Origin: JAQGMJ01 sp036271855
GTDB lineage: Bacteria; Pseudomonadota; Gammaproteobacteria; Burkholderiales; JAEUOS01
Assembly: GCA_036271855.1 (NCBI GenBank)
Contig: DATAZV010000421.1
Location: forward strand, 1-7,389
Reading direction: 5' to 3'
Length of the DNA stretch: 7,389 bases
In this document: piece by piece, positions 1 through 5,374 of the stretch
How the letters are laid out: each line of letters begins with the position of its first letter
How positions within the stretch are numbered: position 1 is the stretch's first letter
Translations under genes and position numbers: made by a program
Notes under the pieces: generated by a model
Told to the model about the DNA's origin: nothing
Databases searched by the model: none
What the model saw: only the letters and a program-made list of their open reading frames with translations

Positions 1-580
1 CGCGGCCGGCACGGTGACTATCAGCGCGCCGCCGACCCTCACCAATACCCTGATCGCGCCGCGCCTGGGCGAGTTGCTGCAGCGGCACCCGGGCCTGCAG
101 GTGCGCCTGATCGGCGAAAAGCGCAGCGCCTCGCTGTCGCGCCGCGAAGCCGACGTGGCGGTGCGCCTGTCGCGCCCGACCGAAAACAGACTGGTGGCGC
201 GCAAGGTCGGCAGCTTCGGCTTCGGGCTGTACGCGGCGCCGGACTACCTGGCGCGGCATGTGCCGGCGCAGTACGGCTTCATCGCCTACGACGAAAGCCT
301 GGAGGATGTGCCGCAGCAGCAGTGGCTGAAGGCGGTGGCGGGCACACGGCCAATCGTCGCGCGCATCAACGACCTCGAAGGCCACCGCGTCGCGGCGCGC
401 GGCGCGGTGGGCGTCGCCGCCTTGCCTTTGTTCATGGGCGAGGGCGATCCGTTATTGAAGCCGGTCGCCGCCAGATTGAAATCGCCCAGCCGCGAAATCT
501 GGCTGGTGGTGCATCGCGATCTGCGGCGCGCGGCGCCGGTGCGGGCGGCAATGGATTTTCTGGCCGCCTGCCTGGGGTGA
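1..580 (+). CDS. LysR-type transcriptional regulator, 3' part (effector-binding domain)
   Basis: The reading frame enters at base 2 and is open to a TGA at 578-580, so about 192 C-terminal residues are visible. They match the periplasmic-binding-protein-like effector domain of LysR regulators: an opening stretch like TISAPPTLTNTLIAPRL, then HPGLQVRLIGE, then SRREADVAVRLSRP, then FGLYAAPDYLARH, in the usual family order. Full-length members are about 300 residues, so the N-terminal winged helix-turn-helix (roughly 90-100 residues) lies before the window. The GTG at 14 is only an internal Val codon, because the conserved domain continues upstream of it. LysR proteins are cytoplasmic tetrameric regulators that respond to a small molecule and often control a neighbouring gene. 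Here the gene runs in the same direction as the nitroreductase gene 152 bp downstream, so control of that gene is possible but the usual divergent arrangement is absent. The effector is unknown. Confidence 0.88.
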   Translation, partial: AAGTVTISAPPTLTNTLIAPRLGELLQRHPGLQVRLIGEKRSASLSRREADVAVRLSRPTENRLVARKVGSFGFGLYAAPDYLARHVPAQYGFIAYDESLEDVPQQQWLKAVAGTRPIVARINDLEGHRVAARGAVGVAALPLFMGEGDPLLKPVAARLKSPSREIWLVVHRDLRRAAPVRAAMDFLAACLG

Positions 581-611
581 ACTGTCCGCGCGTGCGCCTG
601 CCGAACCGCAT

Positions 612-640
612 GCCCCCAGGTTGGGGGCTTGGTGTTGGTG
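612..640 (+). terminator. possible weak terminator after the LysR gene
   Basis: A perfect 7-bp stem, GCCCCCA (612-618) with TGGGGGC (622-628) around a GGT loop, begins 32 nt after the LysR stop. It is followed by TTGGTGTTGGTG, which has Ts but no true T run, so termination efficiency would be modest. The same bases overlap the -35 region of the promoter proposed for the next gene, so the stem may simply be incidental. Confidence 0.35.
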
Positions 641-657
641 CCGCCGCCTGCTATGAT
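629..657 (+). promoter_or_regulatory. candidate sigma70 promoter for the nitroreductase gene
   Basis: TTGGTG (629-634) and TATGAT (652-657, five of six consensus bases) are separated by 17 bp, the optimal spacing. Transcription would start near 664, giving a leader of roughly 70 nt before the ATG at 733. The -35 matches only in its TTG. No start site has been measured; this is a pattern match. Confidence 0.5.
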
Positions 658-664
658 CGCATTT

Positions 665-685
665 GGTTTTAACTAGAACAAAACC
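665..685 (+). promoter_or_regulatory. dyad at the predicted transcription start (candidate operator)
   Basis: GGTTTT (665-670) and AAAACC (680-685) form a perfect 6-bp inverted repeat around a 9-nt centre containing CTAG. It sits immediately downstream of the proposed -10, spanning about +1 to +21, where a bound repressor would block initiation. Within the dyad T669 and A681 are 11 bases apart, matching the T-N11-A rule of LysR boxes, although that is a loose pattern. As RNA it could also form a weak hairpin. Confidence 0.35.
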
Positions 686-732
686 GGGCCGCTGCCCTCG
701 GTAATACCCCCAAATTCTTTAAGGACATTCGC

Positions 733-1332
733 ATGAGCTCAGTACTTTCCGACGCCGACCTCGACCAGCTATTCCGCGTTGCCCGTACCCAGAACGCCTG
801 GACCAGCGAGCCGGTGACCGATGCGCAACTCAAGGCGCTGTACGACATCTACAAAATGGGCCCCACTTCGGGCAACTGCCAGCCGGCGCGCGTGCTGTTC
901 ATCCGCTCCGAAGCGGCGAAGGCGCGCCTGCTGCCCTGCATGAGCCCGGGCAACCAGGAAAAGACCAAGACCGCACCGGTGAACGCCATCATCGGCTTCG
1001 ACACCCACTTCTACGAGCATCTGCCGCGCCTGTTCCCACACAACCTGGCGATGAAGGATAACTTCGCCGGTGCCGGCAAGGAAGCCGCCGCGCACGCCGC
1101 CGCCTTCCGTAACGGTTCCCTGCAGGGCGCCTACTTGATGATCGCCGCGCGCAGCCTCGGCCTGGACATCGGCGGCATGTCGGGCTTCGACGCTGCCAAG
1201 GCGGATGCCGAGTTCTGGGCCGGCACGACCGTCAAGACCAATTTCGTTTGCAACATCGGCCACGGCGATTCGTCCAAGGTGATGGGCCGCCTGCCGCGCT
1301 TTGATTTTGATGAAATCAATAAGATCCTTTGA
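733..1332 (+). CDS. rutE: nitroreductase-family flavoprotein, RutE / malonic semialdehyde reductase type
   Basis: This encodes a 199-residue protein, close to E. coli RutE (196 residues). The ATG at 733 follows AAGGA (721-725) with a 7-nt spacer. Family landmarks appear in order: MGPTSGNCQPAR (residues 42-53, FMN-phosphate region), PGNQEKTKTAPV (72-83), FYEHLPRLFP (93-102), AFRNGSLQGAYL (124-135), LGLDIGGMSGFD (142-153), NIGHGDSSK (174-182) and RLPR (186-189). As remembered, E. coli RutE shows the same blocks. RutE reduces malonic semialdehyde to 3-hydroxypropionate with NAD(P)H at the end of the Rut pyrimidine-degradation pathway; the enzyme is cytoplasmic and FMN-dependent. No other rut gene is visible in this window, so the true substrate may be another aldehyde, enone or nitro compound. 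The gene appears monocistronic, with its own promoter and a strong terminator at 1402-1430. A partial copy of its C-terminal codons lies just after the stop. Confidence 0.85.
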   Translation: MSSVLSDADLDQLFRVARTQNAWTSEPVTDAQLKALYDIYKMGPTSGNCQPARVLFIRSEAAKARLLPCMSPGNQEKTKTAPVNAIIGFDTHFYEHLPRLFPHNLAMKDNFAGAGKEAAAHAAAFRNGSLQGAYLMIAARSLGLDIGGMSGFDAAKADAEFWAGTTVKTNFVCNIGHGDSSKVMGRLPRFDFDEINKIL

Positions 1333-1340
1333 TTTCGTGG

Positions 1341-1367
1341 TTCAATGAGATCAACAAGATTCTCTGA
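1341..1367 (+). pseudogene. remnant of a second nitroreductase 3' end (duplicated C-terminal codons)
   Basis: Read in the frame starting at 1341, these bases encode F-N-E-I-N-K-I-L-stop. The intact gene ends at 1306-1332 with F-D-E-I-N-K-I-L-stop. Of nine aligned codons, five differ only at the synonymous third base (TTT/TTC, GAA/GAG, AAT/AAC, ATC/ATT, CTT/CTC), one differs in amino acid (GAT/AAT), and three are identical, including TGA. Upstream the in-frame translation (S-W) no longer matches the gene and there is no start codon or RBS. The third-base pattern indicates that the copy diverged while it was still coding, so it looks like the surviving tail of a former paralogous or allelic gene. 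The short length leaves some risk of chance. Confidence 0.55.
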
Positions 1368-1372
1368 TCAGT

Positions 1373-1384
1373 ACTTCGCGAAGT
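1373..1384 (+). repeat. 12-bp perfect palindrome
   Basis: ACTTCGCGAAGT reads the same on both strands. It lies between the duplicated nitroreductase tail and the terminator. With no spacer it could form only a 4-bp hairpin with a CGCG loop, so a protein-binding site or chance is more likely than an RNA structure. Confidence 0.4.
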
Positions 1385-1401
1385 CCGTTTCGCTAATACA
1401 C

Positions 1402-1430
1402 AAAGCCCGGCCATGCCGGGCTTTTGTTTT
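1402..1430 (+). terminator. intrinsic terminator after the nitroreductase gene
   Basis: AAAGCCCGGC (1402-1411) pairs perfectly with GCCGGGCTTT (1415-1424) around a CAT loop, giving a 10-bp stem. It is followed by a T-rich tract (TTTTGTTTT, 1422-1430). It separates the nitroreductase unit from the dehydratase gene that starts 45 bp further on. The A-rich 5' side of the stem mirrors the T tract, so the element may also work for transcription from the opposite strand. Confidence 0.88.
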
Positions 1431-1457
1431 GATATTGTTCGCCTCCGTTCGTTCTAT
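1429..1457 (+). promoter_or_regulatory. weak candidate promoter for the tarD-like gene
   Basis: TTGATA (1429-1434, five of six -35 bases) lies 17 bp ahead of TTCTAT (1452-1457), a poor -10 with three of six matches. Transcription would start near 1464, at the ribosome binding site, leaving a very short leader. It is offered because the strong terminator just upstream means the next gene needs its own promoter or read-through, and I see nothing better in the 44-bp gap. Confidence 0.22.
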
Positions 1458-1474
1458 CGCCTCAGGGAATACAA

Positions 1475-2644
1475 GTGAAAATCACCGCCATTCGCGAAAT
1501 TGCGATCCCGCTCAAATCGTCGCTACGCAACGCCGTGTTCGATTTCAGCGAAATGACCACCTCCGTAGTGGCGGTGGTCACCGACGTGATCCGCGACGGC
1601 AAGCCGGTGGCGGGCTTCGCCTTCAACTCGACCGGGCGCTATGCCTGCGGCACGCAAATGCGCGAGCGCTTTATTCCGCGCATCTTGCGCGCTGACCCCG
1701 AAAGCCTCCTGGACGAGACGGGTCAAAACATGGACCCGGCGAAAATCCTGCCGCATGTGATGAAGGGCGAGAAGCCGGGCGGCCACTCCGAGCGCTCGGT
1801 GGGCATCGGCACCATCGAGGTGGCGCTGTGGGACGCGGTGGCGAAAATCGCCGGCAAGCCGCTATACCAGGTGCTGGCGGAACGCTTCAACGGCGGCAAG
1901 GTGCCGACCGAGGTGTCTTGCTACGTCGGCGGCGGCTGGTATTTTCCCGGCCAGACCCATCAGGATTTGCAGGACGAGATGAAGCGCCACATGGACGCCG
2001 GCTACACCAAGCTGAAAATGAAGGTCGGCGGCGCGCCCCTGGCCGAGGACATGAAGCGCATCGAGGCGGTGCTGAAAGTGGTGGGCGAGGGCAGCAATAT
2101 CGCGGTCGATGCCAACGGCAAGTTCGAGCGCGAAGAGGCGCTGGCCTATGCGAAGGCGATGGCGCCTTACAAGCTGCGCTGGTTCGAGGAGCCCTGCGAC
2201 CCGCTGGATTTTGAATTGCTGGCGGAGGTGGCCTCCATTTACGAGCCGCCGCTGGGATCGGGCGAGAATCTTTACTCGACCATGGACGTGCAGAACCTGG
2301 TGACCTTCGGCGGCATGCGCGCCGACCGCGACATCATCCAGGTCGACCCGCCGCAGGCCTATGGCATCACCATGCTGTCGCGCACGCTGGACATGCTGGC
2401 CAAACGCGGGTGGAAGCGTGATTCGTTTTACCCCCACGGCGGCAACCAGATGACCCTGGCCAACGTCGCCGGTTTCGGGCTGGGCGGCTGCGAGTCCTAC
2501 CCTGGCGTGTTCGGCGTGTTCGGCGGCTTCGGCGACGATGCGAAGGTGGAAAACGGCATGCTCAAGCTGTCGCAGCGCCCGGGCATCGGCTTCGAGGCGC
2601 AAAGCGCCCTTTATCCACTGATGCGCCAATTGGCCGAAGGCTGA
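1475..2644 (+). CDS. tarD: D(-)-tartrate dehydratase-like enolase-superfamily enzyme
   Basis: This 389-residue protein of the mandelate racemase group matches the length of Bradyrhizobium TarD. The GTG start follows AGGGA (1464-1468) with a 6-nt spacer, and the N-terminus (KITAIREI, then NAVFDFSEMTTSVVAVVTDV) aligns with TarD from the beginning. Catalytic features: the KxK motif with K183 (in KLKMKVGG), metal ligands D212 (VDANG), E238 (WFEEP) and E264 (GSGENL), and the acid H321 (YPHGG). These sit one residue before the TarD equivalents as I remember them (K184, D213, E239, E265, H322). The substrate-loop block EKPGGHSERS (99-108) and the C-terminal GLGGCESYP and PGIGFE blocks are also TarD-like. 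TarD is a Mg2+-dependent cytoplasmic enzyme that dehydrates D-tartrate to oxaloacetate. The substrate could be a related sugar diacid. No clear terminator follows. Confidence 0.82.
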   Translation: MKITAIREIAIPLKSSLRNAVFDFSEMTTSVVAVVTDVIRDGKPVAGFAFNSTGRYACGTQMRERFIPRILRADPESLLDETGQNMDPAKILPHVMKGEKPGGHSERSVGIGTIEVALWDAVAKIAGKPLYQVLAERFNGGKVPTEVSCYVGGGWYFPGQTHQDLQDEMKRHMDAGYTKLKMKVGGAPLAEDMKRIEAVLKVVGEGSNIAVDANGKFEREEALAYAKAMAPYKLRWFEEPCDPLDFELLAEVASIYEPPLGSGENLYSTMDVQNLVTFGGMRADRDIIQVDPPQAYGITMLSRTLDMLAKRGWKRDSFYPHGGNQMTLANVAGFGLGGCESYPGVFGVFGGFGDDAKVENGMLKLSQRPGIGFEAQSALYPLMRQLAEG

Positions 2645-2994
2645 AGCGGGCGAATCGGTTCAAGGGGTAAACCCTAGGCGAAATTTGCGCGCATTTGGGT
2701 CAAACTGGACCGGCAACACGGCTGTGCCGCGCCGATAGCGGTAACAGGGCGGCAAAGCGCGGAACGCCTATCGCGGGAATAAGCCATAGGTATGGGCGGC
2801 TCGCCATCCTGTCCGTACAATCAGCGCGGATTCGTGGCGATGCGTCCGCAGTGTCGGCAGGTCACGTACAACTTCAACCAAGCCCGCTGTCAGACGGGTG
2901 CGGCGCAGGCGGCTTAAGGTGCGAAGCAAAAGCACCGGCCATCGGCGCCGGATAGCAAAAAATCTCAATAGCGGCACATAACGGAGGCAGACAA
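2645..2994. other. 350-bp intergenic region, no convincing gene
   Basis: No reading frame here has both a plausible ribosome site and recognisable protein content. It contains the TGCGCGCA palindrome (2686-2693), a short inverted repeat GGTC/GACC (2698-2711), distant CGATAG/CTATCG arms (2733-2738 and 2768-2773), and a candidate -10 within a motif at 2808-2821 that recurs before the last gene. The last 170 bp would be a long 5' leader, with GC-rich dyad potential around 2936-2951 and then an A-rich stretch leading to the GGAGG (2983-2987) of the next gene. I do not recognise a riboswitch class. Confidence 0.6.
2808..2821 (+). promoter_or_regulatory. promoter/operator motif upstream of the ABC binding-protein gene
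   Basis: CCTGTCCGTACAAT includes TACAAT (2816-2821), a five-of-six -10 match, overlapping the imperfect dyad TGT-N4-ACA. No good -35 is found at 16-18 bp (TGGGCG at 2793-2798 is the 17-bp position), which would suit an activator-dependent promoter. The same 14 bases, with one change, lie at 6490-6503. Transcription from here would give a leader of about 170 nt. Confidence 0.4.
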
Positions 2995-4239
2995 ATGGGT
3001 ATCAATCGCAGACAGTTCGTCAATGGCGCGGTCGCGACGGGCGCCACCCTGGGTTTCCCGGCCATCGTGGCAGCGCAGGCCGCGCCGATCCGCCTGGGGC
3101 TGCTCACCATCAAGACCGGCCCGCTCGCCTCCGGCGGCCTGGACATGGAACGCGGCCTGCTGATGTACATGAAGGAGATCAACAGCACCATCGCCGGGCG
3201 CAAGGTGGAGGTGTTCGTCGCCGACACCGCCGCCAACCCCACCACCACGCGCACCAAGGCGCAGGAACTGGTGGAGAAGGCCAAGGTGCACGCCCTGGCC
3301 GGCCCGCTGGCCGCCTTCGAGGCGCTGGCGATCGACGATTACATCCGCCAGGCGCAGATGCCGATCATGTCGGTGGCCGCGGCCGAGGACATGACGCAGC
3401 GCAAGCCCAACCCGTGGATGGTGCGTTCCTCGGCGACTTCGGCGCAAAGCTCGATGCCGATGGCCGACTATTGCTACAAGGTGCTGAAGTGGCGGCGCGC
3501 CGTGGTAGCGGCCGACGACTTCGCCTACGGGCACGAGCAGACCGCCGGCTTTCAGCGGGTGTTCGAGGACCTCGGCGGCAAGGTGGTGCAAAAGCTGTTT
3601 TCGCCGCTGGCGGTGCCGGATTACGGCTCCTACCTGGCACAGCTCAAGACCAACATCGACGGCGTGTTTTTCGGCTATGCCGGTTCCAACGGCTTCCGGT
3701 TCCTGCGCCAGTTGAACGAATATGGCCTGAAGGGCAAGTTCGGCCTGGCGGGCGGCCATTCCTCGCTGGACGAGTCGGTACTGCGCAATATGGGCGACGA
3801 GGCGCTGGGCGTGTATACGGCCTGCCCGTATTCGGCCGACCTGGCCAACCCGATCAACCAGCGCTTTGTGCCGATTTTCCGCAACGAGATGAAGTACGAC
3901 CCCGGCTTCTACACCATGTCGACCTATGTGATCGGCGAGATCTTCAAGGCGGCGGTGGAAAACATCAAGGGCAAGGTCGAGGACAAGAAGGCGCTGGTGA
4001 AGGCACTGCGCGCCACCAACATCCTGACCATGCGCGGCCCGGTGAAGTTCGACGAGTACGGCAACATCGTCGGCGACATGTATATGCGCCAGGTGCAGCG
4101 CAAGGGCGGCAAGCTGGTCAACGCGGTGGTCTATACCTACCCGAACGTGAGCCAGTTCTGGACCTACGACCCGAAGGAGTTCCTGAAGAACCCGGTGTAT
4201 TCGCGCGACTGGCCGCCGGCGAAGAATCTGGAATCCTGA
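2995..4239 (+). CDS. Tat-exported ABC transporter substrate-binding protein, branched-chain amino acid (LivK/HAAT) type
   Basis: The 414-residue protein starts at the ATG preceded by GGAGG (2983-2987) at 7 nt. The N-terminus has a twin-arginine signal (NRRQF, R5-R6), a mild hydrophobic core and an A-Q-A cleavage region near residue 29, so it is probably exported folded to the periplasm. The mature part follows the type I periplasmic-binding fold (Peripla_BP_6): PIRLGLLTIKTGPLA (31-45), MYMKEIN (57-63), VFVADTAANP (73-82) with the helix TKAQELV, LAGPLAAFEALA (101-112), then a second lobe including a FAYGHEQTAGFQRVF block and a C-terminal VKFDEYGNIVGDMYMRQV segment typical of this family. Such proteins deliver amino acids, amides, urea or aromatic acids to ABC permeases. 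No permease or ATPase gene is visible here, so the ligand and partner are unknown. A strong terminator follows 20 nt after the stop. Confidence 0.88.
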   Translation: MGINRRQFVNGAVATGATLGFPAIVAAQAAPIRLGLLTIKTGPLASGGLDMERGLLMYMKEINSTIAGRKVEVFVADTAANPTTTRTKAQELVEKAKVHALAGPLAAFEALAIDDYIRQAQMPIMSVAAAEDMTQRKPNPWMVRSSATSAQSSMPMADYCYKVLKWRRAVVAADDFAYGHEQTAGFQRVFEDLGGKVVQKLFSPLAVPDYGSYLAQLKTNIDGVFFGYAGSNGFRFLRQLNEYGLKGKFGLAGGHSSLDESVLRNMGDEALGVYTACPYSADLANPINQRFVPIFRNEMKYDPGFYTMSTYVIGEIFKAAVENIKGKVEDKKALVKALRATNILTMRGPVKFDEYGNIVGDMYMRQVQRKGGKLVNAVVYTYPNVSQFWTYDPKEFLKNPVYSRDWPPAKNLES

Positions 4240-4258
4240 AGACAGGCGTTTGCTGCCG

Positions 4259-4290
4259 GGCCTGCGTTCCCAAAGGACGCAGGCCTTTTT
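4259..4290 (+). terminator. intrinsic terminator between the two binding-protein genes
   Basis: GGCCTGCGT (4259-4267) pairs perfectly with ACGCAGGCC (4277-4285). A further U-G and C-G pair leave the loop CCAAA (4270-4274), and TTTTT (4286-4290) follows directly. This is a textbook rho-independent terminator. Its T run ends only 17 nt before the best start codon of the next gene. Confidence 0.92.
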
Positions 4291-4307
4291 ATATCGGAAA
4301 CATGCTC

Positions 4308-5279
4308 ATGAATTTCTTGGCCGTTGTCCGCGCGACGCGTGGTCTGTGCGCAATCTTCGCGCTTTGCGCTTTCGGCGCGCAGGCGCAGCCTTTTCCAAAC
4401 AAGCCGGTGCGCCTGGAAGTGGCTTTCGCGCCCGGCGGGCCGGCGGACATCATCGCGCGGCTGATCAACCAGAAATTGTCGGAGGCGCTGGGCCAGCCGG
4501 TGCTGGTGGAAAACCGGCCGGGGGCGGGCGGGGCAGTGGCGGCGCGGCAACTCGCCACCAGCGGCTCCGACGGCCATACGGTGCTGATCACCACCACGGC
4601 GTTCGCGGTTACGCCCAGCCTGTCGCGGCCGGCGGGCTTCGACATTGAAAAAGACTTCGCGCCGGTAAGCCTGATCGCCACCCAGCCTAGCGTGCTGGTG
4701 GCTTACCCGGGGCTCAACCTGAACACGCTGGCCGAGGTGATGGCGGCGGCCAAGGGTGGCAAGCTGAACTTCGGGACGGCGGGTGCGGGCACCACGCCGC
4801 ACCTGGCGGGCGAATACCTGTTTCGCGTGTTGGGTAAAGTGGATGTGACCCACGTGCCTTACAACGGCGGCGGACCGGCCTTGCAGGCGGTGGTGGGCGG
4901 CAACGTGGAACTGGTGAACGTGGCCTTGTCGCCGGCGATCCCGCTGATCAAGGGCGGCAAGCTGCGGGCGATCGCAGTGACCAGCCCGAAGCGCGCCGCG
5001 GCCTTGCCGGAAGTGCCGGCGGTGGCGGAGACCTACCCCGGCTTCGAGGACTACACCTGGGTGGCGGCACTGATGCCGGCGGCGACACCGGCGGCGACGG
5101 TGAATCGCCTGAGCGAGGAAATCGACAAGCTGTTGAAAACACCCGAGATGCGCGAGCGCCTGGCGGCGATTGCCTTCGAGCCGGTGGGCGGCACGCCGGC
5201 CCAGTTTGCGCGCTCGCTGAAGGCGGATGCGACGCGCCTCTCCAGGTTTGTGCGCGAGACCGGATTGAAGATCGAATAG
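4308..5279 (+). CDS. Bug-family (TctC-like) tripartite tricarboxylate transporter substrate-binding protein
   Basis: From ATG 4308 the protein has 323 residues, typical for Bug receptors. Another ATG lies at 4302, but the only Shine-Dalgarno-like sequence (GGAAA, 4296-4300) is 1 nt from it and 7 nt from 4308, so 4308 is preferred. A Sec-type signal peptide (hydrophobic core about residues 12-23) ends at A-Q-A before Q27. Bug signatures follow: PNKPVRLEVAFAPGGPADIIAR (30-51, with the ligand-contacting loop and conserved D47), LGQPVLVENRPGAGG (61-75), DGHTVL (88-93), LNFGTAGAGTTPHLAGE (153-169) and VPYNGGGPALQAVVGG (183-198). Family members bind carboxylates, often dicarboxylates, aromatic acids or nicotinate-like compounds, in the periplasm for TctAB-type transporters or as sensors. 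No TctAB genes are present, as is common for the many orphan Bug proteins of Burkholderiales. The ligand cannot be predicted; tartrate is a guess from the nearby dehydratase. Confidence 0.9.
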   Translation: MNFLAVVRATRGLCAIFALCAFGAQAQPFPNKPVRLEVAFAPGGPADIIARLINQKLSEALGQPVLVENRPGAGGAVAARQLATSGSDGHTVLITTTAFAVTPSLSRPAGFDIEKDFAPVSLIATQPSVLVAYPGLNLNTLAEVMAAAKGGKLNFGTAGAGTTPHLAGEYLFRVLGKVDVTHVPYNGGGPALQAVVGGNVELVNVALSPAIPLIKGGKLRAIAVTSPKRAAALPEVPAVAETYPGFEDYTWVAALMPAATPAATVNRLSEEIDKLLKTPEMRERLAAIAFEPVGGTPAQFARSLKADATRLSRFVRETGLKIE

Positions 5280-5294
5280 CCGCGCCGGGGTGCG

Positions 5295-5323
5295 TGGCAA
5301 AGCGCGGCCGGCGCGCGCATAAT
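5295..5323 (+). promoter_or_regulatory. candidate sigma70 promoter for the NHL-propeller gene
   Basis: TGGCAA (5295-5300) and CATAAT (5318-5323, five of six bases) are 17 bp apart. The spacer is almost entirely G and C and contains the palindrome CGGCCG. Predicted initiation near 5330 gives a 45-nt leader. No terminator is visible after the upstream Bug gene, so read-through could also supply this gene. Confidence 0.42.
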
Positions 5324-5344
5324 CGCGGCGGAAGTCCATAACAA

Positions 5345-5357
5345 GCCCGCGACGGGC
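5345..5357 (+). other. small 5'-leader hairpin before the NHL gene
   Basis: GCCCG (5345-5349) and CGGGC (5353-5357) form a 5-bp stem with a 3-nt loop, 7 nt ahead of the GGAG ribosome site (5365-5368). The 3' arm CGGG (5353-5356) could instead pair with CCCG at 5362-5365, touching the ribosome site. The two pairings exclude each other. Both are short, so regulatory meaning is uncertain. Confidence 0.25.
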
Positions 5358-5374
5358 ATTTCCCGGAGACAAAA

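Noticed and set aside
1862..2629. 255-codon open frame on the - strand over the tarD-like gene
   Set aside because: It is an antisense shadow with a His/Ala/Val-rich translation, while the sense strand has a full enolase-superfamily active site.
2661..2678. GGG-TAAA-CCC hairpin after the tarD-like stop
   Set aside because: It has only three GC pairs and no T run, so it is not a credible terminator.
2840..2917. 25-residue ATG-initiated frame in the putative leader of the ABC receptor gene
   Set aside because: No Shine-Dalgarno sequence and no run of regulatory codons, so a leader peptide cannot be supported.
2695..2955. 86-codon frame starting with TTG in the large gap
   Set aside because: No ribosome site, rare start, no recognisable motif, and it overlaps the candidate promoter.
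4302..4310. ATG at 4302 as the Bug start
   Set aside because: The GGAAA ribosome site would be only 1 nt away; ATG 4308 has a 7-nt spacer and changes the signal peptide by just two residues.
3414..5279. 621-codon + strand frame that could suggest a fused receptor
   Set aside because: The Bug frame merely stays open upstream through the other gene in a wrong frame and across its terminator. The upstream translation is Arg/Gly-rich noise; the signal peptide and RBS place the real start at 4308.
4164..5372. 402-codon open frame on the - strand over the Bug gene
   Set aside because: It is an antisense shadow of a strongly recognised Bug protein, without a domain or credible start region.
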